Program-made: the position numbers and the translations under genes
Shown here: positions 9,437-16,949 of the stretch, one piece after another
Position numbering within the stretch: the stretch's first letter is position 1
Layout of the letters: each line of letters begins with the position of its first letter
DNA from: Anaerotignum sp.
Lineage (GTDB): Bacteria > Bacillota > Clostridia > Lachnospirales > Anaerotignaceae
Assembly (NCBI RefSeq): GCF_030625865.1
Contig: NZ_DAOUQB010000008.1
Location: 1-64,000, forward strand
Reading direction: 5' to 3'
DNA: 64,000 bases
The notes under the pieces: model-generated
Told to the model about the DNA's origin: nothing
Database searches by the model: none
Seen by the model: the letters and a program-made list of their open reading frames with translations, nothing else

Positions 9437-10129
9437 ATGGAAAAACAAACAACAAAACTCACATTGGCTGATACCATATACGCAAATATTCGTGAAGACA
9501 TCACCCAGCATATCATTAAGCCTGGAGAAAAAATCAACGTAAAGGAACTTTCAAAACGATACGGTGTGAGTGAAACCCCCGTAAAGTTTGCGTTAAATCG
9601 TTTAATTTCAGAAAAGATTATCGAAAACTTCCCAAGACAAGGCATGAAGGTGCATAGCGTTACCGCAGAAGAAGTCGATGAAATTTTTGATACTCGTTTA
9701 ATGTTGGATTTGTATTATATGAAACAAATTATTTTAACCGTTAGCTTTAACGATGCCCTTAAGGACGAATTTCAGAAAAATATCGACGAGCATTTACAGC
9801 TCGTAACGGATTTATCTCCCGATTCTCCAATAGAGGATTATCTTCGCAATTATGAATTGGATTATAAATTTCATGAGTTGTATTTGAAGTGTAGTGGCAA
9901 TCAAAAAATTGTTGAAATCTTTCATTATATCAATCCATTTTTATACTCCAACTTTATTTTCCGCAGACAATCTAAAGTAAAAGATATTAACGGAGTAAAA
10001 GAGCATTTAGCAATTCTTGATGCAATTCTTGCAGGAGATGAAATCACCCTGAAAGAGGCTTTGACCGTTCATATTATGAATGCCAAAACTGCCATCGGTT
10101 TGATTTTAAAGGTGGATAAAATTATTTAA
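9437..10129 (+). CDS. GntR/FadR-type (FCD) transcriptional regulator
   Basis: A 230-residue regulator with an N-terminal winged helix (residues about 10-75: INVKELSKRYGVSETPVKFALNRL in two adjoining stretches, then FPRQGMKV as the wing) and an all-helical FCD ligand domain. Probable metal/ligand residues are the Asp/His of DYKFHELYLKCSGN, the His of EHLAILDAI and the final His of TVHIMNA. FCD regulators commonly sense sugar acids. Its divergent position points to control of the dgo/TRAP operon, probably relieved by galactonate or a pathway intermediate. I chose the ATG that follows ACGGAGG by 6 nt. Confidence 0.88.
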   Translation: MEKQTTKLTLADTIYANIREDITQHIIKPGEKINVKELSKRYGVSETPVKFALNRLISEKIIENFPRQGMKVHSVTAEEVDEIFDTRLMLDLYYMKQIILTVSFNDALKDEFQKNIDEHLQLVTDLSPDSPIEDYLRNYELDYKFHELYLKCSGNQKIVEIFHYINPFLYSNFIFRRQSKVKDINGVKEHLAILDAILAGDEITLKEALTVHIMNAKTAIGLILKVDKII

Positions 10130-10268
10130 TATTTTTTTGTAAGTTTCCCTCTTTGGGTGTCTTGCAAACCACCCTTTGGCAAGAAAAAGACAGATTGCAC
10201 CTTTGGTGTGACATACAAATATTGCAATTTAGGGTTGCAGTTTAACACTTAGAGAGGAGCTTTACAGC

Positions 10269-11027
10269 ATGGTATCATTCGATTTAACAGGAAAAAAAGC
10301 AATTGTAACAGGTTCAACCAGAGGTCTTGGACGAGGTATGGCAGAAGGACTTATGGAAGCGGGTGCGGAAGTGGTCATTATGGGTACTTCCGAAAAAACA
10401 CTGGAGGTTGCCGCAGAATATACAGAAAAGGGCTTTCATTGTCATGGCGTTGCGGCTGATTTGAGCAACAGAGAAAGCCTAGAGAAAGGGTTTCAAGAAG
10501 CTTTGGAAAAATTAGACGGATCCCTGGATATTTTTGTAAATGCGGCCGGAATCCAAAGACGTCATTTTTGTGAAGAATTCCCCATGGAAGATTGGGATGC
10601 TGTCATTGATGTAAATTTAAATGCCGTATTTATGTTGTGTCAGTTGGCAGGAAGAGAAATGATTCACCAGGGCTATGGCAAAATTATTAATGTTGCTTCT
10701 ATGCTCAGCTTCTTCGGAGGTTATACCGTTCCCGCCTATGCAGCTTCCAAAGGTGCTGTGGCTCAGCTTACCAAAGCCCTCTCCAATGAATGGGCTTCAA
10801 AAGGAATTAATGTAAACGCCATTGCCCCCGGCTATATGGCAACAGATATGAACACTGCTTTGATCAATGATGAAGGCAGAAATAAAGAAATTTTAGGTCG
10901 TATTCCCGCAAAACGTTGGGGAAATGGGGAAGATATGAAGGGCATTACCATCTTTTTAGCCTCCCAAGCTTCTGACTACTTAAGCGGTGCAGTAATTCCC
11001 GTTGACGGCGGATACTTAAGCAAATAA
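10269..11027 (+). CDS. Short-chain dehydrogenase (gluconate 5-dehydrogenase/KduD-like)
   Basis: A 252-residue SDR oxidoreductase with the cofactor motif TGSTRGLGRGMA (residues about 15-26), VNAAGIQ, catalytic Ser in NVASMLSFFGG, and the YAASK catalytic Tyr-Lys pair. VNAIAPGYMATDMN and GAVIPVDGGYLSK complete the fold. Family resemblance is to gluconate 5-dehydrogenase and 2-deoxy-gluconate 3-dehydrogenase, which interconvert keto-sugar acids and sugar acids. It follows the regulator after 139 bp with its own GAGAGGAG site, so it may be cotranscribed or have its own promoter. Confidence 0.87.
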   Translation: MVSFDLTGKKAIVTGSTRGLGRGMAEGLMEAGAEVVIMGTSEKTLEVAAEYTEKGFHCHGVAADLSNRESLEKGFQEALEKLDGSLDIFVNAAGIQRRHFCEEFPMEDWDAVIDVNLNAVFMLCQLAGREMIHQGYGKIINVASMLSFFGGYTVPAYAASKGAVAQLTKALSNEWASKGINVNAIAPGYMATDMNTALINDEGRNKEILGRIPAKRWGNGEDMKGITIFLASQASDYLSGAVIPVDGGYLSK

Positions 11028-11070
11028 TCTGAAAAGATTTTTCTATACTTTGTCTCCTTTTTTATTCTTA

Positions 11071-11107
11071 TAAAAGTGGCGGTTCCACATTTAAACCGCC
11101 ACTTTTA
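11071..11107 (+). terminator. Intrinsic terminator after the SDR gene
   Basis: A 14-bp perfect stem (TAAAAGTGGCGGTT with AACCGCCACTTTTA) around a 9-nt loop sits 44 bp after the SDR stop. The flanking A- and T-rich arms would let it work in both directions. Confidence 0.75.
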
Positions 11108-11147
11108 CTTTCTGCAAAAAATCATATTTTATTTTTAAAACAGCCAA

Positions 11148-11173
11148 AAGTGGCAGCCTTTCGGCTGCCACTT
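11148..11173 (-). terminator. Intrinsic terminator of the nad operon
   Basis: An 11-bp stem (AAGTGGCAGCC with GGCTGCCACTT) with a 4-nt loop lies 53 bp beyond the nadC stop. It is followed on the nad coding strand by TTTTGGCTGTTTT. Confidence 0.7.
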
Positions 11174-11226
11174 CTACATTAAACCTATTGTTTGTTTACA
11201 ACGATTGACAAAGCATCCTTCTCTTA

Positions 11227-12084
11227 TCAATTTAAATTTTTTAAATTCTTAAGGGAAAAATCCAAAATGGGAGCAGAATGGGTAAGGGCTCCACTGGAAA
11301 TATAATCCACTCCAATTTCACAAAGTTCTTTCAAACGTTCTTTGGTTACATTCCCCGAGCATTCCGTTTTTGCTTTGTCTCCAATTCGATCAACTGATTT
11401 TTTCAATATTTCATTACTCATATTATCAAGCATAATAATATCTGCCCCGGCTTCTATCGCTTCATCAACCATTTCCAAGGTTTCTGCTTCAACTTCAATC
11501 TTACGGACAAACGGCGCATATTCCTTTGTCAGCCTTACAGCCTCAGAAATACTTCCTGCTGCCGCAATATGATTATCCTTTATCAGTATACCGTCTGAAA
11601 GGTTATATCTGTGATTATTGCCTCCACCAACCTTTACTGCATACTTCTCGAAAATACGCATATTGGGCGTTGTTTTTCTTGTATCCAGTAATTTCGTTTT
11701 ATAAGGTTTCATTACCTGAACACATTCATTGGTATATGTTGCGATCCCACTCATGCGCTGTAAAAAATTTAAAGCTGTACGTTCACAGGTTAATAAGGCT
11801 CTCACATTTCCATAAATAGTTCCTACGATTGTTCCCCTTTGGATGAAATCACCATCTTTATATTCCGTTTCAAAGCGAGCAGTGGAATCAATTAATTGAA
11901 AAACAAAAGCGAATATATCAAGTCCCGCAACAACACCTGTCTGTTTGCATATTAATTGTGCCAAGCCTTCCTTTGTAGGAGAGACAATTGCATTTGTTGT
12001 AATATCCTCGCTGGTGATATCTTCTTTCAGCGCAGCTTTAACGTAATCCTCTATGTTAACTTTCATGCTTGCACAATCTAGCAT
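11227..12084 (-). CDS. nadC: Nicotinate-nucleotide pyrophosphorylase (carboxylating)
   Basis: A 285-residue quinolinate phosphoribosyltransferase, making nicotinate mononucleotide from quinolinate and PRPP. Motifs are CERTALNFLQRMSGIAT, LDTRKTTPNMR, GGGNNHRYNLSDGILIKDNH and the C-terminal VDYISSGALTHSAP. I prefer the ATG at 12084 (MLDCASMKV), with GGGAG 8 nt upstream, over the GTG three codons earlier. It overlaps nadB by 29 bp, showing tight coupling in the nadA-nadB-nadC operon. Confidence 0.95.
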   Translation of the reverse strand: MLDCASMKVNIEDYVKAALKEDITSEDITTNAIVSPTKEGLAQLICKQTGVVAGLDIFAFVFQLIDSTARFETEYKDGDFIQRGTIVGTIYGNVRALLTCERTALNFLQRMSGIATYTNECVQVMKPYKTKLLDTRKTTPNMRIFEKYAVKVGGGNNHRYNLSDGILIKDNHIAAAGSISEAVRLTKEYAPFVRKIEVEAETLEMVDEAIEAGADIIMLDNMSNEILKKSVDRIGDKAKTECSGNVTKERLKELCEIGVDYISSGALTHSAPILDFSLKNLKNLN

Positions 12085-13369
12085 ATTTAACACTCCCTTT
12101 GTTTAATTCCTCCCAAACCAACTTATGGTACTCTTTTTCCAGTTGTTCTATGTTTTTATACCGATTATCCTCCTTTGTCACACCCATATTCTTAAACTGC
12201 ATATTTTTAAGCTTTTCACCAATAACATATGCCGCTCTTTTTGAAAAAACCAAGGCTTCTAAAAGAGAATTACTTGCCAAACGGTTGGCACCATGTACTC
12301 CATTACAGCTTGTCTCCCCCACGGCGAATAAATTCTCCATGGACGTTTGGCCATCAATATTAATCTCAACGCCACCCATAAAATAATGCTGTGCCGGCGT
12401 AACCGGAAGAATATCCATTGATAAATTATATCCTTCTTCTAAACATTTTTCGTATATGTTTGGGAATCTTTGTTTGATTTTCTCCTCTGGGATATGACGC
12501 ATGGACAAATAAACATAATCGGAATCATCCTTTTTCATTTGCTCAAAAATTGCAGCACTTACAACATCTCTTGGCAACAATTCATCAACAAACCGCTGAC
12601 CCTCTTTATTAAGAAGTATGGCTCCTTCCCCTCTGACAGCTTCTGAAATCAAAAAACTTCTACCCTTTCCCTTGGAAAAAAGTGTGGTAGGATGAATTTG
12701 AACATAGTTCATATCAAGCAATTTAACCCCATGTTTTATAGCAATGGCAATGGCATCTCCTGTAATATGTTCCATATTCGTGGAATGTTCAAACAAACCT
12801 CCAACCCCCCCAGTGGCCCAAACCACTCCACGAGAGGATATGTTATAAATTGCATCTTCCTTATCTTTTAAAACAACGCCTACGCAAGTACTGTTTTCTT
12901 CCAATATATCAATCATCGTAACAAAAGGAATGATGCTGATGTTAGATTTCTCTTTTACTTGCTCCAGCAATTTTTCAGTAATTTCTTTCCCAGTAATATC
13001 TTTATGGTGCAAAATTCTGTTAACAGAATGGGCACCCTCTCTTGTATATAAAAAATCAGCCCCTTCGCAATCAAAATTTACACCCAGTTTCACCAAATCC
13101 TCTATAATACTGCGTGATGAGCGAATGAGTACCTCAACGGATTTTTTGTTGTTTTTATATCTTCCCGCTTTTAATGTATCTTCAAAATATGCTTCATAAT
13201 CATCTTGATTCTTAAGTACAGAAATTCCGCCTTGGGCTAAAAACGAATCACTGTCCTCAGGCTGCTTTTTTGTAATCATAATAATCTTATAGTTTTCCGG
13301 TATATTTAAAGCACAAAATAAACCTGCTGCTCCTGTTCCAACAATTACAACATCAGCTTCTTTTATCAC
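12056..13369 (-). CDS. nadB: L-aspartate oxidase
   Basis: A flavoprotein of about 437 residues that oxidises L-aspartate to iminoaspartate for quinolinate synthesis. The FAD motif VVIVGTGAAGLFCAL is at the N-terminus. HHKDITGKEI, a glycine-rich VWATGGVGGLFEHSTN, and the catalytic-region HGANRLASNSLLEALVF follow. It is shorter than the roughly 530-residue enterobacterial enzyme, with a reduced C-terminal helical domain, as is common in Clostridia. The start is uncertain: a GTG at 13369 has AAGGAAGG 7 nt upstream, and a GTG at 13387 is also possible. Confidence 0.93.
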   Translation of the reverse strand: MIKEADVVIVGTGAAGLFCALNIPENYKIIMITKKQPEDSDSFLAQGGISVLKNQDDYEAYFEDTLKAGRYKNNKKSVEVLIRSSRSIIEDLVKLGVNFDCEGADFLYTREGAHSVNRILHHKDITGKEITEKLLEQVKEKSNISIIPFVTMIDILEENSTCVGVVLKDKEDAIYNISSRGVVWATGGVGGLFEHSTNMEHITGDAIAIAIKHGVKLLDMNYVQIHPTTLFSKGKGRSFLISEAVRGEGAILLNKEGQRFVDELLPRDVVSAAIFEQMKKDDSDYVYLSMRHIPEEKIKQRFPNIYEKCLEEGYNLSMDILPVTPAQHYFMGGVEINIDGQTSMENLFAVGETSCNGVHGANRLASNSLLEALVFSKRAAYVIGEKLKNMQFKNMGVTKEDNRYKNIEQLEKEYHKLVWEELNKGSVKYARLCKHES

Positions 13370-13426
13370 AACGATACCTTCCTTCACAATATCCTTTGCT
13401 ACCTGTCATATTTTTAGTGGTTTTCA

Positions 13427-14332
13427 TTATTTGGCCAGTTCATGCATTTTTGTTAAAGGAGCTTGGGCTTTTTGTCTTAAATCTTCATTTAAAATCATTT
13501 CATTCTCCATAGAATTTAAAATCTGATAGACCTTTTCAAGTGTATTCAGCTTCATTCCGAGACACTGTTGTTTTTCATTTACAAGATAAAAAATCTTATT
13601 TGGATTTTTGTTGCGAAGTTGGTGTAAAACACCGTCTTCCGTAGCAATAATAAAACTATGACCTTCACTTTTTGTAGCATAATCAATAATTTCCGAAGTA
13701 CTTCCGATAAAATGGGCTAAGCTTAAAACATCGATACTGCATTCCGGATGGGCTAAAACTTCAGACTCAGGATGTTCTTGTTTTGCCCTTTTTACATCTT
13801 CCATTCTGATGTCCTGATGAACAGGACAGTAACCATGATGAAAAACAAAATTTTTATTAGGCATCTTTGTGGACAAATAAGTCCCCAGATGATTATCAGG
13901 AATAAACAAAATATTTTTCTGTGGCAGTTTAGAAACAATCTTTAATGCATTGGATGATGTTACACATACATCGGAATGTGCTTTTATTTCTGCGCTGGAA
14001 TTAATATAACAAACAACAGCGATATCATCATACTTGGCTTTTATATTCTGTATTGTTTCTTCATCAATCATGTGTGCCATCGGACAGTCAGCTGTATCGT
14101 CAACCATAATCACACGTTTTTCAGGATTCAAAATTTTAGCACTCTCTCCCATAAATTTAACACCGCAAAACAATATGGTTTTTTGAGAAATTTCCGTTGC
14201 AATTTTGCTTAAATAGTAAGAATCCCCTACATAATCCGCAATATCCTGTACCTCTCCGTCTACGTAATAATGTGCTAAAATGGCCACATCATTCTTTGCC
14301 TTCAGCTTTCCTATTTCTTCCTGTAAATTCAT
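13427..14332 (-). CDS. nadA: Quinolinate synthase
   Basis: A 301-residue [4Fe-4S] enzyme that condenses iminoaspartate with dihydroxyacetone phosphate. The three cluster cysteines are visible in ILFCGVKFMGE, DVCVTSSNA and HPECSIDV. NHYY-like substrate residues appear as ILAHYYVDGEVQDIADYVGD near the start, and the TSE motif as IGSTSEIIDYA. It is the first gene of the nad operon and is preceded by a GGGGTG site. Confidence 0.95.
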   Translation of the reverse strand: MNLQEEIGKLKAKNDVAILAHYYVDGEVQDIADYVGDSYYLSKIATEISQKTILFCGVKFMGESAKILNPEKRVIMVDDTADCPMAHMIDEETIQNIKAKYDDIAVVCYINSSAEIKAHSDVCVTSSNALKIVSKLPQKNILFIPDNHLGTYLSTKMPNKNFVFHHGYCPVHQDIRMEDVKRAKQEHPESEVLAHPECSIDVLSLAHFIGSTSEIIDYATKSEGHSFIIATEDGVLHQLRNKNPNKIFYLVNEKQQCLGMKLNTLEKVYQILNSMENEMILNEDLRQKAQAPLTKMHELAK

Positions 14333-14413
14333 TCTTTCACCCCACTTAAGAAACTTTGATTATTCATGAAGCATTTCTTTTTCAATCAACACTATACAAT
14401 TTAGCATTGCTTC

Positions 14414-14461
14414 AAAATCCAAAAAAGCACATTTTTTATTAAATGCATTTTTTTGGATTTT
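14414..14461. promoter_or_regulatory. Long A/T-rich stem-loop upstream of nadA
   Basis: About 80 bp before the nadA start, AAAATCCAAAAAA pairs with TTTTTTGGATTTT around a 22-nt loop, and a T-run follows on the plus strand. It could be a leader structure of the nad message or a regulator-binding dyad. I see no recognisable NiaR/NadQ consensus. The rest of 14333-14743 is A+T-rich DNA without other obvious signals. Confidence 0.35.
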
Positions 14462-14743
14462 TTTGTATACATATTCACTACTATTATATAGATTATTCTG
14501 GAATTGTCAATAAACTGTCCATCAAATTTTCTTACTGTTGTATGGCATTGTATGAAATTCTTACTAAGTAAATATCTGAACAAATAAATGAATTTTAAAA
14601 ATTTTATTCGCATACATTTTTAATTTCCATTCATAAAATAATATTCAAGTCAAACGCAGTAATTTGTATTGAATTACTTATAATCCGTTTTACTCCTAAG
14701 GAAACACTGATTTAATAGAAGATGCACAGATGGTCGAGAAAAC

Positions 14744-14772
14744 TTGTAAATTTTTAGCTTTACAGTTATAAT
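14744..14772 (+). promoter_or_regulatory. Promoter of the small ORF-yibE/F unit
   Basis: TTGTAA (14744-14749) and TATAAT (14767-14772) are separated by exactly 17 nt and face the small ORF. This predicts a start of transcription near 14779 and a leader of about 100 nt. Confidence 0.45.
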
Positions 14773-14830
14773 TATAAGCAATGTTGGGATATTCTATTCA
14801 TTCTGTCACCACTGCGTTTGTCCATATTTT

Positions 14831-14854
14831 CTAGGTTTGTCCTAGTTTTTTTTT
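14831..14854 (+). terminator. Short hairpin with T-run in the leader of the yibE/F unit
   Basis: CTAGG and CCTAG enclose TTTGT and are followed by nine Ts, 25 nt before the small-ORF start. The 5-bp stem is weak. It has the shape of a leader attenuator or of a terminator for read-through from upstream. Confidence 0.35.
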
Positions 14855-14878
14855 CTGAAAAATAAAAGGAGGTCAAAA

Positions 14879-15022
14879 ATGAATTTTTTGAATTTATCTA
14901 TTACACAAGACAAAAAGATAATAATACAAATCACCAACACCTTAGAAAGTAATACAATGGAAAACAGATTCACATGTTATGAACTGATTTTTCTTGATAG
15001 AAAGTCCGGTGACGTCATATGA
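14879..15022 (+). CDS. Small hypothetical protein (47 aa) translationally coupled to YibE/F
   Basis: This short ORF begins at an ATG placed 6 nt after a perfect AAAGGAGG site and encodes 47 residues (MNFLNLSITQDK... to KSGDVI). Its TGA overlaps the ATG of the yibE/F gene in an ATGA arrangement, the signature of translational coupling. The product is mixed in charge, with one Cys and no evident membrane helix. I recognise no family. The strong site and exact coupling argue it is translated; it may be a small partner or only a leader peptide. Confidence 0.6.
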   Translation: MNFLNLSITQDKKIIIQITNTLESNTMENRFTCYELIFLDRKSGDVI

Positions 15023-16197
15023 ATTACAAAAATATTATTGTCTGGATAGTAACCGTATTTTTGTCTATTATCTACATATTTTTTGGTCATAATATTGCTT
15101 CAAAAAATCTTACGGTTATGGATAGCCAACAATCCTATTCCGCAAAAGCAATCGTTTTGAGTATTGAAGATGAAGTACAAGGGCAATCTTATGAGGGAAT
15201 TGCACCAATTGTGGCAGATACAACAACCCTATTTACTTGTAGGCTATTGGAAGGGGAGCATAAAGGGGAAGAAATCCTTGCTGCTCAGATAGGTGATTCT
15301 TCCTTTTCGGCTGCAAAACAGAAAATCATTTCCGTTGGTGACAAAATTATCGTATATAACTATCCCGCAGAAGAATATGGAACAGAGTGGATATTCGGTA
15401 ATTATGTACGTTTCGATACCTTGATGATCTTTGCTGCTACCTTTTTTGTTCTGTTATTGCTATTTGGATGGGGAAAAGGAATTAATACAATCATTTCGCT
15501 GACATTTACTTGTTTGGCGATTTTCCTCGTATATATTCCATCTATTTTAAGTGGTCAAAACATATACATAAGCACTTTAATTGCATGCGGCTTTATTACA
15601 ATCATGACCATTCTAATTACAAACGGATGGAGCAAAAAAACTTTAGCCACCATACTTGGCTGTCTGTTTGGTGTTTGTGTCGCTGCCTGTCTTTCCCTTA
15701 TCATGGACAGGGTTCTGCATTTGACTGGTGTTATAGATGAAAACTCCATTTATTTGACCGCACTGCCTTCTCCGGTAAATTTAAATGCAATTATTTTTGG
15801 CAGCATTGTTGTAGGTTCTTTAGGTGCAGTTATGGACGTGGCGATGGATATCGCATCCTCCCTCTACGAGATATGCCAACACTCAGATAGATTATCCTTT
15901 GCTAGACTAGTAAAAAGTGGTCTTACCATCGGGCGGGATATTATGGGCACCATGTCAAACACATTGGTGTTGGCCTATATTGGAAGCTCTCTTTCTGTTG
16001 TTTTATTGTTAATTACCTATGCTGATTCAATTTCTTCGTTGATAAATAGAGAAATGATTATTGTTGAATTTATCCAAGCACTCATCGGAAGCACTGCAAT
16101 TCTGCTTACTATTCCTCTTACTGCAATCATTTGCGGAATGATTTATATTGGGAAACAGAAGAAACCTCGCAGCGTGCGCAAACAAAGAATATATTAA
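15019..16197 (+). CDS. YibE/F family membrane protein
   Basis: A 392-residue YibE/F-like protein. It has an N-terminal hydrophobic anchor (residues 7-26), an extracytoplasmic beta-rich domain to about 125 (VLSIEDEVQGQ, LEGEHKGEEI, VGDKIIVYNYP), then about seven membrane helices. The family core is GSIVVGSLGAVMDVAMDIASS followed by GRDIMGTMSNTLVLAYIGSSL. The biochemical role of the family is not settled; a transporter function has been suggested. It depends for translation on the small ORF that ends in its start codon. Confidence 0.88.
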   Translation: MNYKNIIVWIVTVFLSIIYIFFGHNIASKNLTVMDSQQSYSAKAIVLSIEDEVQGQSYEGIAPIVADTTTLFTCRLLEGEHKGEEILAAQIGDSSFSAAKQKIISVGDKIIVYNYPAEEYGTEWIFGNYVRFDTLMIFAATFFVLLLLFGWGKGINTIISLTFTCLAIFLVYIPSILSGQNIYISTLIACGFITIMTILITNGWSKKTLATILGCLFGVCVAACLSLIMDRVLHLTGVIDENSIYLTALPSPVNLNAIIFGSIVVGSLGAVMDVAMDIASSLYEICQHSDRLSFARLVKSGLTIGRDIMGTMSNTLVLAYIGSSLSVVLLLITYADSISSLINREMIIVEFIQALIGSTAILLTIPLTAIICGMIYIGKQKKPRSVRKQRIY

Positions 16198-16218
16198 TTT
16201 CTTTTCACACCCAGACTG

Positions 16219-16368
16219 TAGACAAAGTCAAACCTTTGAGGGTTTTGTCCTCAAACATCCACAAAGGTTTTCAGATCAGCACTTTGCTACGCAAAAGCCA
16301 GCTTCACTGTCTACCTATCTTTGGCTTTGGCAGTAAGGGGGCAACACCCAAGGTTTGTCAACGGTCTA
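16219..16368. repeat. 150-bp element with imperfect terminal inverted repeats (MITE-like?)
   Basis: Between the convergent yibE/F and S-component-like genes, TAGACAAAGTCAAACCTTTG at the left end resembles the reverse complement of the right end, TAGACCGTTGACAAACCTT. A further internal pairing (AAAGCCA with TGGCTTT) suggests a folded unit. No ORF is convincing. It could be a small non-autonomous element or an unrelated structured 3' region. Confidence 0.3.
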
Positions 16369-16398
16369 AAAGGGTGTCGACTAAGTCGACACCCTTTT
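16368..16398. terminator. Bidirectional intrinsic terminator
   Basis: AAAAGGGTGTCGAC and GTCGACACCCTTTT make a 14-bp stem with a 3-nt loop, followed by T on the plus strand. It lies between convergent genes and can serve both. Confidence 0.8.
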
Positions 16399-16401
16399 TG
16401 C

Positions 16402-16926
16402 TTAATTTTTTTGTTCTGTTAAATATAAATACTTTATTCTTGCATGAACGATAAAGGCAATGGCACAACCAATTGCTGCAGTAATAAACTGCGTAATTGA
16501 GAACGTCGCTTTTACAACTCCCACCATCTTTTCGGGCACGCCTCCGCCAAAGAACGGAAGCACTGCGTACCATACCAACAACCATAGAACGACAGCCTTT
16601 AAGATTGCCCCAAGTGCTAACCATGCCAAAAGCTTCTCTTTTTTTCCTTTGCTTGCCAATAACACTAACGTTAAATTCCCCAACATAATCACAATGACCA
16701 TCATAGGAATTATTTGCAAAATGGGTGTCTGCCCCATAAAATAAGCAATCACAGGAGTAATGACAGCAATAAAAACGCCGCTGGAAGTTCCTACAGCCAA
16801 GGTTGCCATAACCAACAGTGCATTAACAGCAGAGCCCGTAAGATAAACAGAAATTCCTTTCAAACTCTGAAAAACAATACACATTGCCAGTAATAAAGCA
16901 GTTAATACCAATTGTTTTGATTTCAT
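16402..16926 (-). CDS. Small membrane protein, ECF transporter S-component-like
   Basis: A 174-residue protein with five to six hydrophobic segments (residues 6-22, 33-60, 70-90, 99-122, 145-165). Its start, KQLVLTALLLAMCIVFQSLK, resembles substrate-binding S components of energy-coupling-factor vitamin transporters. GAGGAGG precedes the ATG. It lies 23 bp downstream of the hydrogenase gene, so the two are probably cotranscribed. A ligand cannot be inferred; a role linked to the hydrogenase (metal or cofactor) is speculation from position. Confidence 0.65.
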   Translation of the reverse strand: MKSKQLVLTALLLAMCIVFQSLKGISVYLTGSAVNALLVMATLAVGTSSGVFIAVITPVIAYFMGQTPILQIIPMMVIVIMLGNLTLVLLASKGKKEKLLAWLALGAILKAVVLWLLVWYAVLPFFGGGVPEKMVGVVKATFSITQFITAAIGCAIAFIVHARIKYLYLTEQKN

Positions 16927-16949
16927 TTTGCCTCCTCGAGGTTCCCCTC

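Noticed and set aside
11071-11173. Pair of similar GTGGC hairpins considered as a riboswitch
   Set aside because: They are two simple terminators of convergent units, with no conserved aptamer core.
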